Shown here one piece after another: positions 23,301-34,087 of a DNA stretch of 64,000 bases. The translations under genes were made by a program, and so were the position numbers. Numbering within the stretch: the stretch's first letter is position 1; every line of letters begins with the position of its first letter. Origin of the DNA: Prorocentrum cordatum (lineage: Eukaryota > Sar > Dinophyceae > Prorocentrales > Prorocentraceae); NCBI GenBank assembly GCA_963575745.1, contig CAUYUJ010018640.1, forward strand, positions 124,001 through 188,000. Reading direction: 5' to 3'. The notes under the pieces were generated by a model that ran no database searches, had not been told where the DNA came from, and was given only the letters and a program-made list of their open reading frames with translations.

Positions 23301-23805
23301 TGGGGGGATCGGGGGCTGCAAGAAGGTGAGCCAGGAGGGAGTGAAGGTTGAGTGGCTCCCTTTCATTGAAATTGCGCGGCACGTCGGTTAATGTAGCATA
23401 CGTGGGTGAGAAAGCCACGGCGGGTATGGAAGCCTTGTGTTACCGTGGACATGTTGCATAGCATAGCGTGCTGTAGCTGTGCTCGCCGTAGTGCTATGCT
23501 GCGTGATGACCACGAAGATGCCCGTATATGAAGGATTTGCCGTCGCTTGGGATATGTGGGTAGGAAGTCGGAGAAGATGGTAGTCAGTGCGGTCAGGCTA
23601 TTGCTGCTGCTGAGTGTCCAATGGGTGCGACTGCTCGGTGAAAGAGTAGTGCCGAGAAGCGGATGTAGGAAGGAACAGCTGGCCGCGGGTGGCGTCTGCA
23701 GTCGGTCTAGTGGAGCAAAACGGGTGAACATTTTGAAGGTGGATGATGCTTTGATGAGCCGCTGGTGCCTCTTTGGTTGTGGGTGATCGATGGGGAGTCT
23801 CCTGA
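20376..23805. other. Region with recurring pyrimidine blocks, no supported gene
   Basis: No domain was recognised. Plus-strand pyrimidine-rich blocks of 40-100 bp recur at about 21065-21105, 21320-21385, 21560-21605, 21680-21720, 21785-21855 and 21955-22010. A (GGA)n run lies at 22264-22322. Two similar short segments, CCGCCCTGGCCCTGGCCAGG near 22761 and GTGGCCCTTGCCAGTGCCAGG near 23177, hint at an old duplication. The LINE-1 3' end may lie in the first kilobase. Confidence 0.45.
22264..22322. repeat. GGA trinucleotide microsatellite
   Basis: About 60 bp of nearly pure GGA/GAG repeat, passing into GGAGGGGGGAAAG. Confidence 0.9.
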
Positions 23806-24349
23806 TCCTTTAGGTTGGTCGACTGGTCGAGCTGGCATGCGATTGCGAATGGTGGCCACGATTGCCATGCTGGCTCTCTGCTCCGAGCAGGGTGGCTGCG
23901 TCCATGGTGTGGGCCTCGTCTGTAGCCTGCTCAATGGCATTGTCCAGCTCCTTTCCCCCGCGGTGGGGCACGTGTCTGCTGGCAGTAGAAGGTGGTCCCC
24001 ATTGGTCGATGTCGTCGGTGGGTGTCGTGTTGCTGGTGTCGGCAATCGTCCTGCGGGTTGGTACGGGCATTGTTGCGGGGGTGTTGGTAGCAGTTACCAG
24101 CCATGGGTGCGTTTCCATGTTCAAGCGTTGCGGCGAGAATCGGCAAAGTTCCGCGGCGAGGCGGTCAAGCTTGTTGATGGTGTTGGCGATGTATGCTCTT
24201 GTGGAGCGGGTGCTGCGGGTGGTGAGCCCTGGTGCGCAGGCGCAGTGGCAGCGCCGCTGTGTGAAATTCCCCAATCAGAGCTTGCCTCTGTAGGGGTCTT
24301 AGCGGATTCATCTGGTTAGGTAAGGTTCGTCGCCAATTTCGGTGGCCAG

Positions 24350-24478
24350 CCCAGGGGTGCGGGGGCCCGGCGGCCCGGGGGCCCGGGGGTGCCCCGGTGC
24401 ACGGGTGCCCGGGGTTGCCCAGAGGTGCCCGGTGGTGCTTGGAGGTGCCCGGGGTTGCCCAGGTGCCCAGGTGCCGCA
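24350..24478. repeat. GGTGCCCGGGG-type satellite
   Basis: About 130 bp of CCCGGGGGCCCGGGGGTGCCC passing into GGTGCCCGGGGTTGCCCA units of about 14-18 bp. It sits inside the minus-strand decayed locus and adjoins the AGCCCTATAG array. Confidence 0.85.
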
Positions 24479-24479
24479 G

Positions 24480-24718
24480 TGCTCTATCGCCCTATAGCCC
24501 TTCTAGCCTATAGCCCTAAGAGCCTTATAGCCCTATATTCCAATAGCCCTATAGCCCTATAGCCTTATAGCCATATAGCCCTATAGCCCTATAGCCCTAT
24601 AACCCTATAACCCTATAGCCCTACAGCCCTATAGCTTTGTAGCCCTATAGCCCTATAGACCTATAGCCCTATAGGCTTATAGGATTATAGCCCTACAGCC
24701 CTATAGCCCTATAGCCTT
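24480..24718. repeat. CCCTATAG/AGCCCTATAG array
   Basis: About 240 bp of tandem CCCTATAG (8 bp) and AGCCCTATAG (10 bp) units with substitutions such as CCTTATAG and CCATATAG. CTATAG is palindromic. It is not the plant-type telomere repeat CCCTAAA reported for dinoflagellates, although the CCCTA start is shared. Confidence 0.9.
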
Positions 24719-25310
24719 AAACAGATTATGATAGTTTTATATCCGGTATTACTGTATTCGGTTGGTCGTGCGTAGGATCGATATACGTCGCAGCTCCCCG
24801 GTTGTGTAGTCTCTGATTGTCGTTCTCGCCGTGGGCGTTGCCTGCCCGACGGTGTTGCCAGGTGGGGCGCCTCGCTGGGCCTCGATCAGCTCGTTGATCT
24901 TGCTGATGGCCATGTTGGCGGCGTTCCTCTGGAAGAGCGTGATCGCGAATGGAGCTGACTTGGAAGAGGGGTTGTAGCGTATGCCCAGCTTGATTTGCGT
25001 AATGAGGCTGCGGCGCTGTTGGGCGACTGCGGCTGGCGTCGGGAGATCGTCGCAGTCGTCGGCAATCGGGTACGCGACCATCGTGGCAAGTTGGTGATTG
25101 ACGAAATAGGCGAGGAGTTGTGGACCATCGTGCACAGACGAGCTGCTGGGAATGCATCGTTGCGGAGGTAGTAGGTGAGGATGCCTCGACGTAGGTCATC
25201 AGGGCGTTTTGTTCGTGCCGCATTGCGATGTTGGCATCTCAGTCCAAGTCAGGTAGTCTCATGGCCGTTGATGCGAGAAATGGACTCAGAGACCATCCTG
25301 TGGACGTGGA

Positions 25311-25518
25311 TATTGAAGAGATGGTTTCCTAGAAACCCCCCTGAGGCCCTGGGGCCCCTCTCCCACTCTTCCCTTATACTCCGCTGCTCTTCTGTGTGCC
25401 CGCAGCATTTGGCTTTGATCTCGTGAGTTCCTGTACCGAGCGCAGAGTACCGATACATCTCTGTTTCAGCCCCCTCTCCCGATCCCAGTGTCCGCACCGC
25501 CTCCCGAGCCCCATCGCA
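25311..25518 (+). repeat. Left LTR of copia-2
   Basis: Aligns with 34368-34597: AGAAACCCCCCT, CTCCCACTCTTCCCTT, TTTGGCTTTGATCTCGTGAG, GATCCCAGTGTCCG and the terminal CCCCATC(G/A)CA all match. It ends in CA but its start is TA rather than TG, and about 30 bp near the start are missing relative to the right LTR. A pyrimidine tract ending GCCCGCAG (about 25400) looks like a 3' splice acceptor inside the LTR and could receive the spliced leader. Confidence 0.85.
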
Positions 25519-25519
25519 G

Positions 25520-25541
25520 TGGTAAGCGGAGCTGGTTCGAG
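25520..25541 (+). promoter_or_regulatory. Candidate tRNA primer-binding site of copia-2
   Basis: One base after the left LTR ends in CA, the sequence TGGTAAGCGGAGCTGGTTCG begins. TGG complements a tRNA CCA end, and the following bases would complement an acceptor stem and a GGTTCGA-type T arm. CTGGTTCGAGAACCAG (25532-25547) is also a perfect 6-bp hairpin. The tRNA species is not identified. Confidence 0.6.
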
Positions 25542-25576
25542 AACCAGGTGACCAGCGAGGACGGCGACGGAGGCGA

Positions 25577-26900
25577 TTGGCAACTGGACGAGAGACCAGG
25601 ACTCCGAGATCTCGGCCCCTCGACGACCAGAGGGGCATGTTGCACGAGGCCGAGACCCAGACCGACGAAGCAGACGACCGACGATTACAAGAACGAGGGT
25701 CTGCAGAGGCAAGCACTGGCGGCTGGCGTGACACCAGCGGCTGGGGCTCAGATGAGTGGGGCGCTGGCTGGGGCTGGCGCTCTGTGAACGGGTGGTGGGA
25801 CTCCGCATGGCAGTCCGACGGGAGTTGGGATTCCTGGGCCCCCCGTTCTCGAGATTTTGGATAACCGCTGGCATGGCTCGGGATGGAGCATTTAGAGCTC
25901 CATCGACTCAACCTCGCGGCGTGGTCGAAGCGAACGGGGCGCGAGCTGGTTTCTCAGGGGCCACGAGTTGTCGAGTCTCTTCCAGTGGAGCTCCAGGTCA
26001 AGTTCAATCCCATCTTCCCGACGCTCGGAGGCACGGACGGCGTGGAGCGCGTTCTGGCGCACTTCGCGATTTTGAACGGGGAGAGGCCAGGTGACCGCGA
26101 GCGGCTCTCGCACTCCCACGCGCTGTTCGACTACATGATTCGGAAGGGAGAGTCGCTCACGGACTTCGTTCTACGATGTGATCAGCAGTTGACAGATGCC
26201 GAGACGAATGGCCTCCCCCTGCCCGACAACGTGAAGTCGCGCTACCTAGAAGAAGGGGCCAACCTCTCGGCTCAGAATAAAATAAATCTTCGTGCGTTGG
26301 CGGGCGGCCGCGCGGACTCGACCTCCATCTGAGCGGCCCTGTTGCAGATGGATGTCATTGAGCAGCGAGTGTTGCCAGCGGCGCCGGCCCCAGTCGTGAA
26401 GGCCTTCGCTGAGACGGCACCTCCTCCCCCAGAGCCCTACAGCGGCTACGAGATGGACGACGGCGACGACGCGATCGAGCTGCCCGAGGACGAGGCCGAG
26501 GCCTTCCTGACGGCGATCGAGGACCAGCAGCTCGACGACGAGGAGGCGCCCCAGGTCTTCGCGGCCGTGATCGAGGAGAAGCACGGCATGGAGAAGAGAC
26601 GGGCATGGACGGAGTCACGGCGACTGAAGATGGCAAGGAAGACCGATCTAGATTTCTTCGATAAGCGGAAGGCGGCCAGACCCGGATTCAGGAAGCTCGG
26701 CAAGCAGGACATCAAGCGGCGCTCTCGATGCGCCAACTGTGGCCAGAAGGGCCACTGGGCTCAGGATTGCAAGAACCCCTACGCGTCGAAGGCCGACCGG
26801 CTCGCGAAGGAGAAGGAGCAGGTCAGGAAGCCCTTCTCCGGGTTCGGCGTCTTCTTCACGAATGACGAGGACGACGCCTTCTCCGCCGTGGCCCTCGACT
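25577..26900 (+). pseudogene. gag: Gag of copia-2 with CCHC zinc knuckle
   Basis: One frame runs from 25577 with in-frame stops at 25862-25864 (TAA) and 26330-26332 (TGA). Its start is Trp/Asp/Gly-rich (GWGSDEWGAGWGWRSVNGWW), followed by a helical capsid-like segment (HRLNLAAWSKRTGRELVSQG, then FPTLGGTDGVERVLAHFAIL). An acidic linker leads to a C-x2-C-x4-H-x4-C zinc knuckle, CANCGQKGHWAQDC (26729-26769), expected to bind element RNA. Gag and protease share the frame. Both stops would truncate Gag before the zinc knuckle. Confidence 0.85.
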
Positions 26901-27579
26901 GGAGCTCGAAGGTGCTGGAGTTTCTGTCCAAGGATGGCAACGCGCCGACGTTCGTGACCCTGAGGGATCTCGGATCGCACGCGCTGGTGGACACGGCCGC
27001 GGCACGGGCTCTGATCGGGAAGGCGGAGCTGACACTCTCGACAAGGCTCTTCGAGCTCGAGGGTACCGCATCCACTGCGACTGGACGCCGCCGAAGGGTA
27101 CCGCGGCCTCCAGGATCGGCGTCAAGGTGACCCCCACCGGGAAGGCCTGGGTGCCCGCAACGTTGGGCGGATGCGGCGTGGTGGAGTTCCTGATGTTGGG
27201 GCAGGCGTGCCCGCCGCTCCTACCGGCGAAGCTGCTCACCCACCTCCGGGGCGTGATCGACCTCCCGGGCAACGTCATGGTGGTGACCGACTCTGGCAAG
27301 CGCGTGAGGGCCCCCCTCGTGCGGCACTCGTCCGGCCACCGCTCCGTGGACTTGGTGAGGGGCCCGGCCGAGCGCTTCCAGCTGGCTCCCGAGGTCGAGG
27401 AGCGGGTGCCCGCGTCTCGCCTGCTGGCGCAGGACCGCGCCGCAGCCTGCCTCGCGCGTGCCTGCAGTCTCCCTCCTCTCTCTCTTCCCTCTGAGGCCCG
27501 GGCTCCTGCGGGTCTTGGGGGCAGCGGGCCCAACCGTGCGCTCTCGGCTCAGACCTCGGACGAGCTCGGTGGCGACTGA
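26900..27579 (+). pseudogene. Retropepsin-like aspartic protease of copia-2
   Basis: Downstream of the zinc knuckle in the same frame, SHALVDTAAARALIG (about 26973-27017) has the D-T/S-G/A-A active-site pattern as DTAA, with Asp codon 26990-26992, after hydrophobic residues as in retropepsins. Near 27060 the frame shifts and protease-like sequence continues as IHCDWTPPKGTAASRIGVKV and LGGCGVVEFLMLGQACPPLL, the usual place of the second hydrophobic-Gly motif. The protein would process the polyprotein. Such dinoflagellate proteases often carry A instead of G in DTG, so the A may be natural; the frameshift is not. Confidence 0.7.
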
Positions 27580-27589
27580 GGAGGCGGCA

Positions 27590-28777
27590 GCGCCCACGCA
27601 GGACTCAGGCAGCATGGCGCGGCCCCGTGGGGCAGCGAGCTCAGGGAGGGGATCCAAGTCGCACGGTCGTGCTTCGAAGTCCCCGGCTCCAGTCCGCAGC
27701 AAGCTTCGCGGGAGCAAATCGGTGACCTTCGACCTCGCGGCGATGCAGGGCGTGACCAAGGAGGTGACGCGGTCCGGGCCGCCGGGCGAGGACGCGAGCC
27801 TGGGCTGGGGGGAAGTCGAGGCCGCGACGGGCCCAGAGCTCGAGAACTTGCTGGATCTGGAGGCGATGTCCGAGGAGGAGCAGAGGTAGTTCAACTCGGG
27901 TCAGTCGCGCCTTGCGAAGTGCCAGCAGCACTGGAGGCGGATGATCTTGAGGGTGTTCTGGTTTCGCGACGCCTGCGCTCTGATGCCCCTGGCTACCTTC
28001 ATGATGCTGGGCCCGGTCCAGGCGGGGATCTCGCCCGACGAGTGTCCGCACCCCGCTCACGCCAGATGGGAGAGCAACAACCAGCGCGGGGAGTGCGCCA
28101 AGTGCACGGCCTGCAAGGAGCGCATCTGGTACAGGCTGCTCACTGAGCAGGAGAGGATCGACAGGATGAACAAGAGGGCCTCCGCCGAGAGGCTCAAGAT
28201 CGAGAAAAGGGAGAAGCAGGCCCAGCTGAAGATCAATATGCAGAAGGAGGAGGTAAAGCAGCAGGTGGCGGTCTTCGGGGAAGGGGGTCCGTGGTGCAGC
28301 TCGGCGCAGAGCTACCCAGAGCCTCCGGCTCGCTCGAGGATTCGCGCTGCCTGGGCGAGCGTCGGATACGACCACCTCCCGCTGATGGCCCAGGCCGAGG
28401 ACGGCAGCTACGCGCCGTCGAAGGCCCCCCCGACGATGAAGAGCGAGCTGCGCCCCCCGCCGCCCAGGAGCGAGGCCCCGACAGCGGTCGAGACGACTGC
28501 CCCGACGCGGCCCGTGACGGCGCTCGAGACGCAGCAGGCCCTGGCGAGCCTCAACGCGACGATCGCGGCCCAGCAGACGGTCAACGACCGGACGTTCTCC
28601 CAGATCACGGACATGGTGAACCAGCAGACGGCGGCCATCGCCGAGCTGAACAGTCGCCCCTTGCGCCTGGGCGACGACGACATTCAGCGCATGGCGCTTG
28701 TGGCTCAGGGCCTGGCGGCGATCGTGCAGCCCGGAGCCCTGCTGGCCCCGCTGCCAGAGGAACCGCCCAGCGGGTGA
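27590..28777 (+). pseudogene. Copia-2 linker protein with Cys/His cluster and basic coiled coil
   Basis: One frame with a single TAG (27887-27889) separates protease from the methyltransferase-like domain. It holds an Arg/Ser/Lys-rich segment, a hydrophobic stretch (ALMPLATFMMLGPVQAG), a zinc-binding-like cluster (CPHPAH then CAKCTACKERIW, about 28040-28130), then a strongly charged helix (RIDRMNKRASAERLKIEKRE, then KQAQLKINMQKEEVKQQ). The C-terminal half is Pro/Thr-rich, then a second helix (ITDMVNQQTAAIAELNSRPL). The cysteine pairs plus coiled coil suggest RNA binding and oligomerisation. No enzymatic motif is seen. From 28778 to about 29430 I saw only weak open text. Confidence 0.6.
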
Positions 28778-29429
28778 GTAGCCCTCTAGGAGAAAGGCTG
28801 CAGGAGGTAGCAGGAGGAGGGGGTCAGTTCTCGGGGAACATCTTCGCGAAGGATCTGGGAGTTATTTTAAACCGATCCCAGGGCAAGGAAGGTTTTCGCA
28901 GGGATTCTCGAGAGATCCAGGGCTTCTGGGAAGAAGGGGCCGACCAGCCTCACTCGGGCCCCGAGCTTTGCAGTAGGGGAGGTTGGGCTCCTACGGTGCT
29001 GACCAGTCCGGAGCGGCGTAGGTTTTTTTTCTTTCTTTTCAAAGCGGTTGCTATGGAGACCGGTGGCGGGCTCGCCCCTTCGTCCTTCCTCCCCCGGAAT
29101 CCCCGATGGATCGAAATCAGGGGCCCCGGAGGGGCCTGCCTGTTCTCTGGTCTCTGGTCCGCCTCAGGCACTCGGCAGATCTCGAGCGCTGTAGGACGAG
29201 AAGCGGCAGGAGAACTCATCGTCACGTTCTGGTGCGAAAAGAGGGCGAGAGAAGAGGAAGGCAAGGGAGTTCACCTTGTCGAGCGAGACCGGTTCGCAGC
29301 GGCGGCCCAAGACGGGCTACTCGAGATCGCCCCCGCGGCTCCGACGGCCCCCCGCAAGGTCCGAGAAGCTTCCGCGCGGGCCCTAGACGGCCTGGGGCTT
29401 AAGGGGGGGCGACGAGCTCGCCGCAAGAT

Positions 29430-30192
29430 CGCCGGGATCATGGAGAAGGCTCGGAACGGCGCCCTCGCCATAGAGATGTTCAGCCCAGCTAAGGTTTGCG
29501 CGGAGCTCGAGCGCCGGGGGCTCAAGACGTCCCCGGCTTTAGACATTCTATCGGGGACAGATCTTCTCACGCCGGAGGGCCAGGCCCGGCTCTGGCGACA
29601 GCTCGACCAGGACGCCCCCCTCGTTGTGATCATGACACCTATGTGTAAAGCGTTCTCGGCCCCCCGAGTGTCTAACTGGGGCCGCGTGGGCCCCGAGCTC
29701 GAAATTTGGGAGGAAGAGAGGGGGATTCAAGCTTTTCATATGTGCCTGCAGGTGGCCGAGCATCAGATTGCGCGAGGGAAGTTCTCTGCTCTGGAGCACC
29801 CCGCCTCCGCCAGCTCTTGGAATTTGGAGGCCACTCGTCTCGTGCTCAGCCTCCCCAGGGTCGAGGGGACTAAGTTGGATCAGTGCATGCACGGCCTATC
29901 CGTGTCTGGAGAAGGTCTCTCCAAGAAGCCCACCTGCATCATGTCCAACTCCCCTCCCCTCCTTGCTCGCTGCCAGCGTCGATGCTCCGGAGATCACTCC
30001 CATGTTCACCTCGTCGGCCGCGCCAGGACCCACGCGGCGGATAAGTTCCCAAGTGAGCTGGTCGCCAGCTGGGCGTCTGGGGTGGAGGACGCGGCCTGGT
30101 TGTTTCACCGCCGCTCGAGACAGCCGGATCAATCCTACGTAGTGGAGCCAGGCAGTTCAGAGGATGGATCTCGACTGGAGTTTTCCCGTTGA
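29430..30192 (+). CDS. C5-methyltransferase-like domain in copia-2 pol
   Basis: In the frame 28291-30192, residues from about 380 onward form a Rossmann-like methyltransferase pattern: ALAIEMFSPAKVCAELERRG (motif I region), PLVVIMTPMCKAFSAPR (motif IV region, Cys codon 29644-29646, canonical P-C changed to M-C), GKFSALEHPASASSWNLE (E-H-P where C5 enzymes have E-N-V or E-N-P), DQCMHGLSVSGEGLSKKPT with MSNS, and a C/H cluster CQRRCSGDHSHVHLVGR. The same D-x-C...K-K/R signature is in copia-1 and YR-1. Known enzymes of this fold methylate cytosine in DNA; whether this copy ever did is inference. The frame ends in TGA at 30190 and continues as integrase. Confidence 0.6.
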
Positions 30193-30805
30193 AGATCCAG
30201 ACCCCCCCCCCCCCCCCCCTCCGAACCGGAATCTTCCTCGGGGGCCCCGCGACCTCAGATTCCGGCCCCGGGTCCTCGTCCGGACGGGCTCTCGTCAGAG
30301 CTCAAAAAAGAAGTCGCGAGATTGCGCGCGAATCTGGGACACTCCCGGAATGAGGACTTTCTCAGAGCGCTCAGAGTTGGAGGGGCCACGGCCGAGGGTT
30401 TGACTTGGGTCAAGGATCACTTCACTTGTGATCAGCGCTCGTCTCTTTCGCGCGCCAGTGGGCGACGCAAGGCGCATCTTCCCCACGCGCATGCTTTCAA
30501 CGAGATGCTCGAGCTCGATCTTTTCTACCTGGACGTGGCCGGAAAGAGCACCCCCGATCTTAATATCGTGGACCGTGGGACCTCATTTCAGCAGTGCTGT
30601 TTGCTCCTGGACGACGCGTCTAAGTCGGTGTGGGCGGGATTTTCCAGGTGGTGATTGAGGCCTTTCGGGGCCCCCGAAATGCTGATGACCGACGGCGGGG
30701 CTGAGTTCGAGGCCGTTTTCTCGCGGGGGCGCGAGCACGCGGGTATCTTTCACCACGCCATTCCCGCCAATTCGCCCCACCAAGTGAACGGCGCGGCGGA
30801 TTAGT
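30193..30805 (+). pseudogene. Integrase core of copia-2
   Basis: Same frame as the upstream domain, after the TGA at 30190. A Pro-rich linker encoded by 18 consecutive C (30202-30219) leads to LKKEVARLRANLGHSRNEDF and KDHFTCDQRSS (degenerate H/C zinc finger; one Cys of the second pair is missing). The catalytic core has MLELDLFYLDVAG (first Asp), a TGA at 30652-30654, MLMTDGGAEFEAVF (second Asp, D-x-G-x-E-F) and SPHQVNGAAD before a TAG near 30803. The third acidic residue (Glu) is not clearly present. Integrase would insert the cDNA copy; this one is broken. Confidence 0.8.
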
Positions 30806-31021
30806 GAAGGATGCTCTGTCCAAGGCCGCCTCCGCCGTCAGCCCAGTGTCCGCCGAGGAAATGGTTTTGTTATTGTGCGAGGTGATTGCCGCCAAGAACA
30901 GGGGGTTCCGCAGAGGAGGCTTCTCCCCATCCTAGATGGTTTTCGGCCAAAGCCTTCGTTTCCCCCGGAGTTTGTTGTCTGACGACCCTCTGGACCTCGT
31001 TGGTTCCGAAGATGCGGCCCA

Positions 31022-32206
31022 ATGGTCGGCCGACATGGATGCTGCAGCAGGAGCTTTCGCCAGGCAGCACGGGATCAGGGAAGAGGCTCGGCGCGCCCTT
31101 ATGTCACTGGACGTCGAGTCCCGTTTGACCGAGGCCTCGAAGGCCCGCCTGCATTGCGATCGGGCGTTCCGCCCAGGCGACTGGGCGACTGGGCCCACGT
31201 GTACAGGCGCATCGCAGCGGCCAACAGGTCGCATTCGCTGCAGCGGGATAGGTGGACGGGGCCGGGGGTTGTTGTGCATCGAGCTGGGGGTGCCAACGGC
31301 AGCAAGGGAGGGGCCGTCTGGGTGGCCATGCGTTCCCGTCTCTTAAAGTGCACGGCCGAGCAAGTGAGGCCAACAACTCGATCGGAATCCCTGGGGGCCG
31401 AGCTGCTCGAAAGCTCTGCTTTCGTCAAGCTCCGAGAGGAAATTCGCCAGCCAGGAAAGAGGAGCGGCGCCATCGACGTTGCTGCTGAGGGCCCCCCCCC
31501 CTTTGAGGCTCACGATCTCCCCGAGGCGGCGCCGCGGACCCCTGGGGGGCCTTCCTCGAGGGCCCTTCCGGCCCAGCCCCGGGCGGGTTTGCTTCCGGGC
31601 TCGGTCCCGAAACCGAGTCGCCAGGTCTCCTTCGAGACGCGAGCCCCCTCGGCCGCGATCAGTTCGCTGCCTCCCCTCGTTGCCTCGATATCCGACGGCG
31701 AGCCGGAGCTTGCCGAGTCGCGGGGGACCTCGGAAGGTGACCCCAGGTCCGAGTCCCGGTCCGCTAGTGGGTCCTTGGATCCCCGAGGTTCCGGACCCAA
31801 GCAACCGAGGCTGACCCCAATGGAGGAATTCGCTCAGGCACCCTCGGTCCAGCAACGCGTTCGAGAGCTTGAGAGTGGCGGAGGTGTGGACCTTTGCCTG
31901 GGCCGGTGGAGTCAGCCGCCTCCGCATCAGCGACGGCCTCCTCGGTGCCCGATGTCGCGATGCCAGCCGCCTTTTTGCCGCGCCTTGGCTCAGGGCGAGA
32001 CATTTCAGTTCCAGGAGCTCGCGTCAGAAGAACCGATCCCGATCGCGAAAGGGAGTCCCGGGCTCGTAGCAGGTCGCCCGACCGGGGCCCGGGACACGCG
32101 GCTTACGTGGAGTCGCTCCTGGTGGAAGGCGGCGAGCAACCAGAGGCTGGAGGAAGCAAGGGCGACTGGGCCTCCCAGGACGTTTCTCAGGACGAGTCCC
32201 TCGTAG
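31022..32206 (+). pseudogene. Integrase C-terminal region and linker of copia-2
   Basis: A different frame from the core carries GDWAHVYRR, RDRWTGPGVVVHRAGGANGS and AVWVAMRSRLLKCTAEQVRP, the SH3-like strand pattern (W-x-G-P...W-V...L-L-K...Q-V-R) that ends integrases before copia RT. A long Pro/Ser/Glu-rich linker follows (EAAPRTPGGPSSRALPAQPR), reaching about 31900, after which the text loses coding character. At least one frameshift between 30805 and 31190 separates this from the catalytic core. Confidence 0.65.
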
Positions 32207-32298
32207 AGAAGCTGCAGGATTAGATCGGGAAGGTTCGACTTCGCCACTTTTTTCTTAGGCGAGCCTGCTCTAGGACATGACCTGGCCAGGCTAAGAAG

Positions 32299-34087
32299 GT
32301 GGCTCCCCGTGGGGCCCAGGTGCGTCTCAAAGGCTTAACTCCGGAGGATCGAGAGCGTTTCGCGGCGGCGGATGCGAAGGAATGGGCCGCCATGTTGGCC
32401 ATTGGAGCGGTCAAGGTCTTGTCCCCGGAAGAATCCAGGTTGGCTCGTCGTCGCCCCCCCGATCGTGTTCTCTCGTCCAGGATGGTTCGACGCCTCAAGC
32501 CGGTCGAGGGGGTGGGCTCCCTGCCAGAGCCCAAGTCCAGGTGGTGCGTTCATGGCCACCAGGATCCGGATAGTGAGTCGCTGGACGTTTATGCCCCCCA
32601 CTCCCCAGTCCGAGAGTTTCCTCATGGCCCTTCAGATCGCGTGCTCCCTAGGACGGTCTCTGTCAATAGCAGACGCGAAGAACGCGTTCTGCCAGTCACA
32701 GAAGCTCGCCCGACCCCGAGGCTCGATCTATGTCGAACCCTGTTCGGGCCTCCCGATAGGCCCCGATTGTTTGATCGAGCTGGTGGCGCCCGTATATGGG
32801 CTCAACGATGCCCCGTTGTTGTGGCGCCGAACGCTGACTGACTGGCTCGCTTTCGAGGGTTTCGTGCGTTCGCTCCTGGAGCCGTGCCTGTGGCTGAAGC
32901 GTGATTGCTTGAGTGCCCTGGAGGGCTTCGTGCTGATCGAAGTTGATGATCTGGCCGTCTCCGGCCGCCTTGCTTTTCAAGATACTTTTAAGAAGCGTGC
33001 TACGGCCCGCTTCAAGTTCGGCAAGTGGCAGTCTGGCGAGGCCGACTATGCCGGTCGCCATCTCAGACAGTCTAAGGACCGCATCTTTGTGGACCAAGAG
33101 AAGTATATCCGGGAACAGCTCACAGTGATGCCGCACGAGCGAGTCCGGCGGGCCTCGCCCGACTCCCTCTTGACCCAGTCTGAGATCGCGTCCTATCGTG
33201 CTGTGATTGCCCAGGTGCGGTGGGTGGCCCGGGAATCCCGCCCCGACGTCGCTGGAGGCGCTTCCATTCTCGCTGGTGCTATGCCCTCGCCCACCGTCAG
33301 AGACGCCATGACCCTTATGAAGATTTGTAAGTTTCTTAAGGCTCCGGCTGCACAGACGCTGACGATCTGGGCCCTGGATTCCTTGCCCCTTACGTGCGCG
33401 ACGGCCTCCGATGCCGGAGGCCCTGGGTCAGCCCACCGAGGGGGCGCGCAGGGGGCGTGGTTGGCGATGGCAGCGGACGCCAGCATCCGAGCCAACAAGA
33501 GGGCTCGGGTCTCTGTGCTTAGCTGGGAGTCGCAGAGATTGAAGCGAGTTTTAAGTTCCACGGTTGCGGCCGAGACCCTCGCACTCTCGGGCGCAGTGGC
33601 CGAGGCCCAGTGGCTGCAGGTTTTGTGGAGGGATGCCGTGTTTGCAGATGTGCATCGCCCTGAGTGGGATCTGGGGGCGCCCCCGTTTGCTGTCGTGCTC
33701 TCTCGGGGCTGTGAGTTTGGGGGGAAGGCCAGTTCGCTGGCCATCGTTGACGCTAAGTCGGTTTTTGACATTATTTCCCGAGGCTCGGCCGGATCCCGTG
33801 CCGATCGGCGAAACGCTGTGGAGCTGGCCGTTGTGCGAGACGCCATGGCTTGCACGGGGCCCCAGGTCCGTCGGCTCCCTCGCGGGCGAATGCCCGCCGA
33901 CCCTATGGCCCACAGCGACCCCGCCCGCGGCAATTTGGCTTTGCGCGACCTTCTCTGCCGGGGAACCTTGTGTCTGGCAGGAGAAGGGGGGCGCCTGGAC
34001 GAACGGGCCTTGAACCAGGCCCTTAAACGCCGTTCACGCGGAGCCTTTAGGAAAGCTCTGTCCGAGGAGGCCGCCCGGAGAAAATGA
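32299..34087 (+). pseudogene. pol: Reverse transcriptase and RNase H of copia-2
   Basis: RT starts in one frame (AAADAKEWAAMLAIGAVKVL, then LSSRMVRRLKP, KSRWCVHGHQDPD) and continues after a shift near 32580 in another that stays open to 34087: PPTPQSESFLMALQIACSLG, SIADAKNAFCQS (motif A), APVYGLNDAPLLW (copia Y-G-L-x-x-A-x-x-W), LIEVDDLAVSG (motif C; Asp codons 32945-32950) and RWVARESRPDV (connection). RNase H follows: ATASDAGGPGS (Asp), SSTVAAETLALSGAVAEAQW (Glu), SLAIVDAKSVFD (Asp) and RRNAVELAVVRDAM. All catalytic acidic residues can be seen, so apart from one frameshift this is the least damaged part of copia-2. Confidence 0.9.

Larger units (their letters stand above)
23806..25305 (-). 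pseudogene. Decayed minus-strand coding locus, 3' half (interrupted by copia-2)
   Basis: On the minus strand, text immediately left of the copia insertion reads VHRMVSESISRINGHETT, a TGA, then in the same frame LGLRCQHRNAARTKRPDDLR and RGILTYYLRNDAFPAARL. A shifted frame (25135-24749) gives LLAYFVNHQLATMVAYPIAD and KLGIRYNPSSKSAPFAITLF. A further frame (24274-23810) gives AYIANTINKLDRLAAELCRF. Amino-acid usage is balanced, unlike the Arg/Ala noise elsewhere, and GC is lower. No domain was recognised. The 5' half lies at 34603-36233. It could be a host gene or an unknown mobile element. Confidence 0.45.

Noticed and set aside
24480-24718. CCCTATAG array as interstitial telomere repeat
   Set aside because: The unit is 8-10 bp with CTATAG, not CCCTAAA; only CCCTA is shared.
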